64,000 nt of DNA. It comes from Lepus europaeus (Eukaryota; Chordata; Mammalia; Lagomorpha; Leporidae). This document shows, piece after piece, positions 23,545 to 41,300 of the stretch (position 1 is the stretch's first letter; every line of letters begins with the position of its first letter). Both the position numbers and the translations under genes were made by a program. The notes below the pieces were generated by a model, which saw nothing but the letters and a program-made list of their open reading frames with translations, was not told where the DNA came from and made no database searches. The stretch lies in NCBI RefSeq assembly GCF_033115175.1, contig NC_084837.1, forward strand, positions 63,449,266 to 63,513,265, in the 5' to 3' direction.

Positions 23545-23855
23545 AATTTTTTAAAATATTTATTTGAAAGAGTTAGAGAGAGAGGTAGAGACAAAGAGGT
23601 CTTCCATCCGCTGGCTCACTCCCCAACTGGCCGCAAGGGCTGGAGCTGCGTCGATCTGAAGCCGGAGCCAGGAGCTTCTTCTGGGTCTCCTGCATGGGTG
23701 CAGGGGCCCAAGCACTTGGGCCATCTTCTACTGCTATCCTAGGCCATAGCAGAGAGCTGGATCAGAAGAGGAGCATCCGGGACTAGAACTGGCGCCCATA
23801 TGAGATGCCGGCACTTTGGCCAGGGGTTTAACCCGCTGCACCACAGCGCCGGCCA
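23545..23855 (-). mobile_element. C-repeat SINE
   Basis: AAATATTTATTTGAAAGAG tail side, head CCACAGCGCCGGCC. Confidence 0.85.
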
Positions 23856-23897
23856 AAACAAGTTTTTAAAACTATTTTTTAAAAAAGATTTATTTGA

Positions 23898-24230
23898 GGG
23901 CCGGCGCCGTGGCTTAACAGGCTAATCCTCCGCCTTGCGGCGCCGGCACACCGGGTTCTAGTCCCGGTCGGGGTGCCGGATTCTATCCAGGTTGCCCCTC
24001 TTCTGATCCAGCTCTCTGCTATGGCCTAGGATAGCAGTAGAAGATGGCCCAAGTGCTTGGGCCCTACACCCGCATGGGAGACCAGGAGAAGCACCTGGCT
24101 CCTGGCTTCAGATCAGCGAGATGTGCCGGCCGCAGCGGCCATTGGAGGGTGAACCAACGGCAAAAAGGAAGATCTTTCTGTCTCTCTCTCTCTCACTATC
24201 CACTCTGCCTGTCAAAAAAAAAAAAAAAAA
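23898..24230 (+). mobile_element. Young C-repeat SINE nested in another, with TSD
   Basis: The duplication AAAAAAGATTTATTTGA at 23881-23897 and 24231-24247 lies in the tail of the minus copy that continues to about 24435. Confidence 0.92.
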
Positions 24231-24680
24231 AAAAAAGATTTATTTGAAAGCCAGAGTTACAGAGAGGGAGAGGTCTTCCATCCACTGATTCACTCCCCAA
24301 ATGGCTGGAGCTGGGCCGATCCGAAGGCCAAGAGCTTCCGGGTCTCTCACACAGGTGCAGGGACTCAAACCAGCACCCATATGAAATGCCAGGCTGCAGC
24401 AGCTTTACCTGCTATGCTACAATGCCGGTCCCATCTCCAATTGTTTGCAACAGCTCCTGGGCAAAGCTGAAGCTAGGAACTAGAGACAGTTCAATCTGGG
24501 TATCTCATTTGGATGGCAGGAACCCATGTACTTGAGCTGTTACCTGCTGCCTCTCATGGTGCATATTAGCAGGAAGCTGGACTTGGAAGTAGAGTGGAGA
24601 CTCAAGCCCGGGCACTCTGATATATAACGTGGCCATCTCAAGCAGCAGCTAAATTGCTAGGCCAAATGCCTACCCCAATA
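24231..24680 (-). mobile_element. Two older C-repeat SINEs
   Basis: Copies at about 24231-24435 and 24436-24680. The first is the host of the nested element just upstream. Confidence 0.8.
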
Positions 24681-24681
24681 G

Positions 24682-24900
24682 CTAGTTTTTACTGAGCACT
24701 TACGTACTAAACACGGCTGTACTTAGTGTATTCAGTAACTCATTTTATCCTCACTATAGCTCTAGTTACTGTTTTTATTCTTGTTTTACCCAGAGGGAAA
24801 CAGAAACAAGAGTTCAAGTCCTTCAAATTCATGGCAAATAGGTATCCAAACCACAACCTGAATCCAGTCTGGTTCCAAAGCCTGCCCACTTCCCAGCATA
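24682..24900 (-). repeat. MIR (ancient mammalian SINE)
   Basis: 'TACTGAGCACTTACGTACT', 'AACTCATTTTATCCTCAC', 'TTTTACCCAGAGGGAAAC' follow the reverse complement of MIR. Confidence 0.7.
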
Positions 24901-24974
24901 CTATATTGGCCTCAAAAACAAGTAAGCGGAAGAAGTGTATATTAAGTTTTGCCACACTTAAACTGTTTAGAAGA

Positions 24975-25655
24975 AAGGGCGCTCCTGTCTGCTGTTCACT
25001 CCCCAGTTGCTTACAGTAGCCAAAGCTGGGCCATGCTGAAGCCATAGCTAGGAACTCAAGCCAGGTTGTCCAGGGCCCTAACCTAACCACTTCAGCCATC
25101 ACCGCAACCTCCCATGGAGGTAGGATGTTGGAGTCAGGACTTGAACCCAAGCACCAAATAGCCAAGTAGCATCTTAACTTCTAGTCTAAACTCCTGCCCC
25201 CGTCCAGCTTAATTTGATGTCAGGTTCAAGCATTTCCTTTTTAAAGATTTATTTATTTGAAAGGCAGAGAGAGATCTTCCATCTATTGGTTTACTCCCAA
25301 TGGCTACAACAGCTAGACCTGGGCCAGGCTGAAGCCTGGAGCTTCATCCAGGTCTCCCATGTGGGTGGCGAGGGCCCAAGGACTTGGGCCATCTTCCACT
25401 GCTTTCTTAGGCACATTAGTGGGGAGCTGGATCGGAAATGGAGCAGCCATGGCTCAAACCGGTGCCCATATGGGATGCCAGCACTGTAGATGGCAGCTTA
25501 ACCCATTACACCACAACATTGGCCTCCAGTTTAAAACACTTGAAAGAATGTGCTACTAAAAAAATCCTGCTAGCTGCATGTCAAGCACATTAACTTTTTT
25601 TTTTTTTGAAGATTTTATTTGAGAGGTAGAGTTATAGACAGTGCCGGCCCCCATT
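24975..25655 (-). mobile_element. C-repeat SINE series
   Basis: Old copy 24975-25200, better copy 25241-25530, and an internally deleted relic 25600-25655. Confidence 0.75.
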
Positions 25656-25779
25656 AATGTCTCTATCCATCACTGCATGGACATGTGGAGTTCTCAGTTG
25701 AGGCTGGCGTCAACTCTCCTTAGAGATGTTTGCCACCTCTTCCCTCCATTCTCCACAGAACCACCACAGTGAGGTTCTG

Positions 25780-26230
25780 AAAAAGTAAAGCTGATTCTGT
25801 TACACACTCCCCCACTGAAGGTCTTCAAGGGTTTCCCATTGTTCTTGGGATAAGCAGCTTTCTAGAGGCCAATAAGGCTTGCACCCTCTAGTCCCTGGCT
25901 ACCTCTGCAGCTCTTCCAAGCCTTCCTAAGTGCCTTATGGGGACCTTTCTACATGCTATGTATTCTCAGTTGCCTCATTAATTCCTGATCATCTTTAAGA
26001 CCACTGTTGAAACTTGACTTCTTCAGAGGCCTTCCCTGAACCCCCAGACCTGGTGAGTTACCTACTATTATGTGCTTGCAGCTTTCTGTTCCTTTTCATC
26101 AAAACTCTTACCACAGCCAGAATTTTACGAGTCTTTATGTGACCATCTGAATGTTTATCTCTAATTGGAGGATGCAGAGGCTGTCTTTATCTTTCATCCT
26201 GAGTACTTCCCATAGTATCTTGTTTTTATT
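25780..26230. repeat. L2 LINE 3'-end fragment
   Basis: 'GTCTTCAAGGGTTTCCCATT', 'GGGATAAGCAGCTTTCTAGA', 'CCTTCCCTGAACCCCCAGAC' and 'CATCCTGAGTACTTCCCATA' resemble the conserved 3' part of L2. Confidence 0.65.
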
Positions 26231-26237
26231 TTAAACA

Positions 26238-26550
26238 ATTATTTATTTTACTTTAAATTTATTTGAGTTACAGAGAGAGGCAGACAGACAGAAAGGTCTT
26301 CTATCTGTTGGTTCCCTCCCCAAATGGCTGCAATGACCAGAGGTGGGCTGATCCGGATCAGGAGCCAGGAGCTTCTGGATCATGTGGGTGCAGGGGCCCG
26401 AGCATTTGGGCCATTTTCCACTGCTTTCCCAGGCCATTAGCAGAGAGCTGGATCAAAGTAGAGCAGCTGGGTCACAAACTGATGCTCATATGGGATGCCA
26501 GCACCACAGGCAGAGGCTTAGCCCACTATGCCACAGCGCTGTCCCCTCAT
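26238..26550 (-). mobile_element. C-repeat SINE
   Basis: TTTAAATTTATTTGAGTTAC tail side, head CACAGCGCTGTCCCC. Confidence 0.8.
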
Positions 26551-26935
26551 GACATAATGTTAAATGAACATTTAAGCAAGCTACTTGGCCAAAGTACTTG
26601 GCCTAAGTGAATGATGTCTTATTACTTTTATTATCCTGTTAAGTTCAGTTTACAACTGGAGACAAATTATATATGATCCAGTTAACTTTTAAATATTACT
26701 GAATGTTATGTACCTATATCTTAACAAAAGAACAATGACTTGCCAGTGCTGTCACAACACCTGCTCCATGTAGGAATACCAGCAGTCAATATGAAGCCCG
26801 ACTGTTTTCATATTGAGCACATACCCTTGGGTCAGAGGACACATGGGACACTGCTTCTCAATTCCTAAATTTACAGAGAGAGATGTTTCCAGAGATAAGT
26901 ATTATGAAATCAGTAGGAAGATAAACCAGATTCTT

Positions 26936-26945
26936 TTTATTTATT
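26936..26945 (-). terminator. Candidate OIP5 poly(A) signals inside a SINE tail
   Basis: Two overlapping AATAAA motifs (minus strand) lie in the A-rich tail of the C-repeat at 26936-27250, about 520 bases past the OIP5 stop. A further AATAAA lies at 26632-26627. No AATAAA was noticed between the stop and the SINE, so the SINE could supply the 3' end. This is inference only. Confidence 0.35.
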
Positions 26946-27250
26946 AAAAAGTCAGAGTTACACAGAGAGAGGAGAGGCAAAAAGAGAGAGAGGTCTTCCA
27001 TCCACTGGTTCACTCTCCAATGGCCACAATGGCCGGAGCTGCGCCAATCTGAAGCCAGGAGTCAGGAGCTTCTGGGTCTTCCACACATGTGCAGGGGCCC
27101 AAGGACTTGGGCCATCTTCTACTGCTTTCCTAGGCCATAGCAGGAAGCTGGATCAGAAGTGGAGCAGCTGGGTCTTGAACCGGCGCCCATATGGAATGCC
27201 AGCACTGCAGGCCAGGGCGTTGACCCGCTGTACCACAGCGCCAGCCCCTG
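26936..27250 (-). mobile_element. C-repeat SINE downstream of the OIP5 stop, with TSD
   Basis: AACCAGATTCTT at 26924-26935 and 27251-27262 flanks the copy. It lies in the same orientation as OIP5, so its A-rich tail carries AATAAA in the OIP5 sense. Confidence 0.9.
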
Positions 27251-27463
27251 AACCAGATTCTTAAAGCAAATAGCTATGAAACGGAGACAGAAGAGTCTAG
27301 TTTTTCCATCTTCTACAAACTGCTTCACAAGTCACTTGGAAAATCAGCCTAGAGATAACAGTAAACACTGTCTCTCCCATTCTTGAAGACAGTCCTTCCA
27401 AAGAGATGGCAAGATGGCACTTGCTGTTGAAGACAGCAGTGAGCTCTGCAGGTCTTGGTCTGG

Positions 27464-34906
<7,443 letters not shown>

Positions 34907-35186
34907 CTTCCCGACTCCCGCGCCGCCGCTCCGAAAACTCGCCAGGTCCCGCCCCGGGCGCGGATTCTGTGCCCTCATTGGGCAGCGGTCGTTCGGGGGC
35001 TCGGCCGCGCACTGGCTGGCCGGGCGCGCCTCACACGCCCGTCGGCGCCTGCGTATTGCTGAGACGAAGGCGGGACCGTGCGCCTGCAGAGGGCGAGAAG
35101 TCAGCCTTTCTATTGGTCAGCGTCGGAAACCCCGCCTTCGAGGCAGTTTCAGCCAATGGAAGTGCAGAGCTCATATTTAAACTAGC

Positions 35187-35193
35187 TATAAAA
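35187..35193 (+). promoter_or_regulatory. TATA-like box for NUSAP1
   Basis: TATAAAA lies about 30 bases before the CDE/CHR and about 100 bases before the NUSAP1 ATG. It would place the start near 35215-35225. Confidence 0.5.
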
Positions 35194-35217
35194 TCCTGCG
35201 GAGTCAACGCTTAAAGC

Positions 35218-35232
35218 GGCGCCAGTTTTGAA
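35218..35232 (+). promoter_or_regulatory. CDE/CHR cell-cycle element at the NUSAP1 start
   Basis: GGCGC (35218-35222), a four-base spacer CAGT, then TTTGAA (35227-35232). The CHR consensus is TTTGAA, and the CDE lies four bases upstream in classical tandem elements bound by MuvB/DREAM (repressing in G0/G1, activating with B-MYB/FOXM1 in G2/M). Position near the predicted start fits. Confidence 0.7.
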
Positions 35233-35290
35233 GGGAGCCGAGCAGGGTTGTGGGTCGAGGCTGTGTTTACCGCGTCGGTTACAGGTCACG

Positions 35291-35383
35291 ATGACCGTCC
35301 CCTCTCCGGAGGAGCTGGACTCCTTCAAGTACAGTGACCTGCAAACTTTAGCCAAGAGTCTGGGCCTCCGAGCCAACCTGAAG
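35291..35383 (+). CDS. NUSAP1: NUSAP1 coding exon 1
   Basis: 31 codons starting [20 protein letters not shown], holding the first helix of the SAP motif. The ATG has A at -3 (CACGATGA). The donor is AAG|GTACGG. It is followed by an 8.2-kb intron full of SINEs. Confidence 0.96.
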
Positions 35384-38300
35384 GTACGGGGCCGGCGGGC
35401 TGGGTGTGAGGAGAGGCTGTGAGGGGAGGCGCGGCGCGGCCGGGCGGCGGCCCAGGGCCCTGCGGTACTGCCACAGCGGTGGTTTTGGTTTTGCTGGAAG
35501 TAGTGTAGCACTCCCCAGGGCATCAGTTGGGCCAGAACGGCCGGAGAATCGTGTGTCTAACGCCGCCTCATTGTTCGGCAATTGAAGAACTTGTTGGCGT
35601 GGCTTCCGGGAAACTCCCGGTGGCAGCAACATCTGTGAATTGCGATAGCGCCCGTAATGCCTTGGTCACCTTTACCTGGGGCGCTGACGGAAGGAATTGC
35701 AGCGGGCCCAGCCCGCGCACAGATCTGTAGCTCTAACCCAGTGTGAACGTGGACCGATCCCTGACGTTGTGATCTTTTTCAAAGCCGTGAGGCCTCTGCG
35801 AGGCTGCAGGACTTGAAGGAAAACATGTAACCTGCAGTATCTTTGCAGAGATCCAGTGGTTGTGTGTGGGGAGGGGGAGGCATCGTGGGGATTCCTCGGA
35901 GGACTGGAGTTTTATTAATTCCTGTATAGTAATGTATATTCTGCAGATACATCTTGCGGGCTGCGATTGTTTACCCTGAAGCCTTTATCAGTCATCACAA
36001 ATGTTTTTAAATCGTTTGAACAAAATCACGGCCCAAGCACCTGCTGGCTGATTGTAAAGGAGTGTCTGGAGCTGTGTCTGGGCTGTCGTGTTTAACGGCT
36101 GGCTGCCCAGTAGTTCGTGAGAAAGCGACATTCTTTGCTTCAATTCCTTAGGCATTTTGCTGTCTGGCTGGGATCTTCTTTGTCCAAGCCTGCATCCCTG
36201 AATTCTTGGCACCTTAGTCCATCTTTTGTGCCATTGCTCATTTTGACCCTTTGCCCTAGGTCTCCTTCACTCTCCTTTATCTGCGTGAATCTCCTTTATC
36301 TGCTGGTCACCAGCTTGGTGCCTGGTCACCTCCTTTTCATTCTCTGGGCCACAGGTCCCCCACCTGAGTGACCCCAGGAATGCTGAGCTTTCAAAGCAGT
36401 TTATTTCTGAGTATTCTCTACCAACACTTACCAGGTTCCTCCTTGCACTCTGGTTATTTGTGTGTGTGTGTATCTTCTCTATTAGAGGTTAATTTTCTTG
36501 GATAGAAACTTCATCGGTCGGTCCACCTTGGAAGCCTCGATGGCACTAATGCAGCCATTTTATGGAGGACATCCTTAACAGTTATTTAGAACTGTTATTA
36601 ACAGCTCTGCTTGGCAATGCTAGAATACTGCACCAGGGGCTGGCAATGTGTCGCAGTGGGTTGAGCTGCCGCCTGCAATACCAGCATCCCATATGGAAGC
36701 CACTTTGAATTCGGACTGCTCCACTTCCAGTTCAGCTCCCTGCAAATGGGCCTGGGAGAAGCAGCAGCAGATGGCCCAAGTACTTGGGCCTCTGTGCCCT
36801 CATGGGAGACCCGGCTGAAGCTCCTGGCTGAGCCCTGGACGTGGTGGCCATGTAGAGAGTAAACCAGTGGGGATGGGAGGGTGGTTATGGGGGGAAGAAC
36901 TGCTATAATCCAGAAGTTGTACTTTTGAAATTTATATTTATTAAATAGAAGTTTTCTATTCAAAAAAAAAAAAAAAAAGAGTGACCCAGTGGATGGAAGA
37001 TCTGTCTGTCCTCCTTTCTCTCTTTATCCCCCCACACCCCCAACCCCATAACTTTGCCTGTCAAACAAATAAAACTTTTTTGTTTGATAGGCAGAGTGGA
37101 CAGTGAGAGAGAGAGACAGAGAGAAAGGTCTTCCTTTTCTGTTGGTTCACCCTCCAATGGCCGCCGGGCAGCACGCTGTGGCTGGCGCACCACGCTGATC
37201 CGATGGCAGGAGCCAGGTGCTTCTCCTGGTCTCCCATGGGGTGCAGGGCCCAAGCACTTGGGCCATCCTCCACTGCACTCCCTGGCCACAGCAGAGAGCT
37301 GGCCTGGAAGGGGGGCAACCGGGACAGAATCCGGTGCCCCGACCGGGACTAGAACCCAGGGTGCCGGCGCCGCAAGGCGGAGGATTAGCCTATTGAGCCG
37401 CAGCGCCAGCACAAATAAAACTTTAAAAACAAACCAGAAAATAGTTCGATTGGTAGTAGAATTAGGTGGACATTCCTCACCTGGTTCAGAGCCCTGGCTA
37501 ACATGAAGGCCCCGCTTGATTGCCTGCTGCAAGTTAGATGTATTTTGAACGTCTGCCCATCATAGTCTTCGAAGCACCTGATCTGGGGTGTCCAATCAAC
37601 CTGTTTTCAGAGAGGTGGGGTAGTTCAGTGGCTCTCCTCACTACAGACCCCCCTTACCTGCCTGGCACACAAAGCAGACAGTTACATGGTGATTGTGAAT
37701 AATTTTTTTTTTTTTTTTTAAGTTTTACTTATGTGAAAGGCAGAATGACAGAGGAGTCTTGCATCTGCTGGTTCCTTCCCCAGATGGCTACAGCAGCTGG
37801 GGCTGGGCCGGGCTGAAGTCTAGAGGCAGGAACTCGGTGATCTTCCATGTGTGTGGCAGGCACTCAAGGACTTGAGCCGTTTTCCACTGCTTTCCCAGCA
37901 CTTTAGCAGGGCGCTAGATGGGAAGCAGAGCAGCCGGGACTCAAATTGGACTTCAACATAGATGCTGGTGTTGCAGGCAGCGGCTTAACCCACTGTGGCA
38001 CAGTGCTTGCCCACAAATAAGTCATCTTTGAACAGTACTACCTACTATGGACAAATTTGACCATAGAAGGTTTTATTATACCCAACTGTAAAAGGACATT
38101 TGAGGCCATTGAGGATAATTGAACTTGGATCAGATATTTACCTTAATATCTTTTTATTTTGTTGATAAATACCTTTTTATTCTGTTGGTCATGATAATGG
38201 CTTTGTGGTTGCATATACTTCTTTTCCTTAAAATTAAATTCTCATCTCTTAGCAGTGCATCACAGCTATTTACAAGGGAAATGTTATGTGTAAAATTTGC

Positions 38301-41300
38301 TATGATAGGGGCTGGTGCCATGGCTCACTTGGTTAATCCTCCGCCTACGCCTTGGAATCCCATGTGGGCGCCAGGTTCTAGTCCCAGTTGCTCCTCTTCC
38401 AGTCCAGCTCTCTGCTGTGGCCTAGGAAGGCAGTGGAGGATGGCCCAAGTGCTTGGGCCCTGCACCCGCATGGGAGACCAGGAGGAAGCACCTGGCTCCT
38501 GGCTTCGGATCAGCGCAGCGCGCCGGCCGTAACAGCCATTTGGGGAGTGAACCAATGGAAGGAAGACCTTTTTCGGTCTCTCACTCTCACTGTCTATAAC
38601 TCTGTCAAATAAAAAAAAATTTGCTATGATAAACTCCAGGACAAAAAGGGAAGCTAAATGAAGTGAGAACAACAGAAAGTTTATAATTATTGAAACTGGT
38701 GAGAAGCCTGGGGGTTCTTTATGCTTTTCTCACTACTTTTGTGTTTGAAATTTCCATAATAAGATGCTTTAAGTTATTACTGGTGGTACAGTCCAGGAGC
38801 TCATTAACTCCATTGCCTTTTTAAGTTCCAAGGGCAAAGCAGGGGGTGGGGGGAGACTTTTTCTGACAGTTATCCAGATTTGATTAAAACATAACAGAAT
38901 GCAGTTTCAAAAAAAATCCATCAGTGGTGAAGGTGTTGTAGCAGGTAAAACCACCACCAGCATTGGGTGTTGCCAGCATCCCATACGGCTGCCAGTTCCA
39001 TCTATTCCACTTCCGATCCAGTTCCCTACTAATGGCCTGGGATAGGCAGTGGAGGATGACTCAAGTTGGGGCCCATGCCACCCATTTGGGAGTCCTGGAT
39101 ATGGAATTCCTGATCCAGCCCTGGCCGTTGTGGCTAATTGGGGAGAGAATCAGTGGATGAAAGATCTCTCTCTGTAACTTTGACTTTCAAAAAAATAAAT
39201 CTTTTTTTTTTTTGACAGGCAGAGTGGACAGTGAGAGAGCGAGCGAGCGAGCGAGAAAGGTCTTCCTTTGCCGTTGGTTCACCCTCCAATGGCCGCCGCG
39301 GCCGGCGCACTGCGCTGATCCGAAGGCTGGAGCCAGGTGCTTCTCCTGGTCTCCCATGGGGTACGGGGCCCAAGCACTTGGGCCATCCTCCATTGCACTC
39401 CCGGGCCATAGCAGAGAGCTGGCCTGGAAGAGGGGCAACCGGGACAGAATCGGTGCCCCGACTGGGACTAGAACCCGGTGTGCCGGCGCCGCTAGGCGGA
39501 GGATTAGCCTGTTGAGCCACGGCACCAGCCTAAATAAATAAATCTTAAAAAAAAAAACCCACCAGTTGTGAAACACAAATCAGTTTAAAAGAGAAAATAT
39601 TAGCTCTTTTGAAACACTTTTATTTATTTGAAAAGCAGAGTTAGAGAGGGAGAGACAGAGCTCTTCCATCTGCTAGTTCACTCTCCAAATGGCCACAATA
39701 GCCAGACTGGGCCAGGCCAAAGCCAGGAGCCTGGAGTTTCTTCTGGTTCTTTGACATGGGTGGCAGGGGCCCAAGCACATGGGCCATCTTCCACTGCTTT
39801 CCCAGGTGTGTTAGCGTGGAGCTGGATTGGAAGTGGAGCAGCCAGTACTTGAACCTGCGTCCCAGGCAGCATCTTAACCCATTATGCCACAATGCTGGCC
39901 TCAAAATGCTTCTCTCAATGGTAAAGCAAAATAAAGGGGTCAGTTACTAATATGATATTTTTTAAAGTTCATGGGAAATGGAATTAAAAATGTACTTGGG
40001 CACAAAGAAGTTTTGAAGTCTATGCAGTATTTTTCACAATCGGCATTTTGGATGAACTTTTGGAAGACCCCTTGTTTGTGTGGGTTTCTGTGCCAAAGTA
40101 AGCCTTCTCTTTTAATTCCACTTTTTACAAACTTTCTGAAATGCCCTCCTATTTCTTGTGCAGCCACTGGTCCTTTTCTCCCCTCCCTTCTTGCAGTCTT
40201 CAGTTACAAAGACAGCTGCCTGTGGTTTCTTTCCACTGCCCTGAACTCACCTGGGAATACCCAAGCCTGGTCAAACCTGCTCTGCCTAATCCCCGCCTGT
40301 ACTCATGCAGCTGAGCCTGACTGGAAAAAAATCACTTGACTTTATCGATGATACTTCTTTTATTTTATGACCCTAACACTTGGACGCTTTGTTGGTAGTC
40401 ATGAACTTTCTCACTGTCGAGGACAATTGGTTCCTGTCTTCTTGCCTCAGCTTGGCTCCTCTCCCTCCCTCGATGGGAAAATAGATGAAATTAGCGGCAA
40501 TGACCTCCTGTTGCCACCTGCAAAGCTTCCACCTGATCACATCTGCACCGACCTGACTGATTTCAATAAAAAGCTGTGCAAAGGCACTCTTTTCTCCTTT
40601 TTTTCTTAAAGATTTATTGATTTATTTATTTCAGAGGCAGTATTACGGAGACAGAGACAGAGAGAGGTCTTGCACCCACTGGTTCACTCCCCAAATGGCT
40701 GCAACAGCCAGAGCTGTGCCGATCAGGAGCCAGGAGCTTCTTCAGGGTCTCCCACGTGGGTGCAGGGACCCAAGGACTTGGGCCATCTTCCACTGCTTTC
40801 CCAGGTCATAGCAGAGAGCTGGATCGGAAGTGGAGCAGCCAGGTCTCGAACTGGCACCCAAATGGGATGCCGGCGCTTCAGGCCAGGGCATTAACCCACT
40901 GCACCACAGCGCCAGCCCCAGCCAAGAGCTTTTCTTGCTGGTCTCCCTCCCATATGGATGCAGGGGCCCAAAGACTCTGGCCATCTTCCACTACTTTCCC
41001 AGGTGCATTAGTAGGGAGTTGGAGCAGAAGTCAAGCAGCTGGGACTTGAACCAGTGCCCATATGGGATGCCAGCACTGCAGACGGTGGCTTTACCTGCTG
41101 TGCCACAGCACGGTCTCTTTCCCTACTCCCCCCCCACACCCTGCTTTTAAGACACACCTTGAGATGCCCACATCTCTGTTATCAGAGTTCCTGGGTTTGA
41201 GTGCTGGCTGCACTTCCAATCCCAGATTCCTGGTTATGTACACCCTGGGAGGCAGCAGTAGTTGGGTCCCTGTCACCCACGTGAGAGAATTGGATGGAAT

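Larger units (their letters stand above)
34907..35290. promoter_or_regulatory. Bidirectional OIP5-NUSAP1 CpG-island promoter
   Basis: Only 384 bases separate the two start codons, and the GC-rich region extends from about 34.4 to 35.46 kb. Visible motifs are an inverted CCAAT (ATTGG) at 34977-34981 and another at 35112-35116, a direct CCAAT at 35153-35157, an E2F-like TCCCGCGCC at 34916-34924 near the OIP5 side, TATAAAA at 35187-35193, and a CDE/CHR pair at 35218-35232. Several NF-Y boxes plus a CHR are the usual signature of genes peaking in G2/M. Confidence 0.85.

Noticed and set aside
36960-37532. 190-residue minus-strand open frame
   Set aside because: It consists of C-repeat and A-tract sequence. 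The SINE here has a clear target duplication, so it is an insertion, not a gene.
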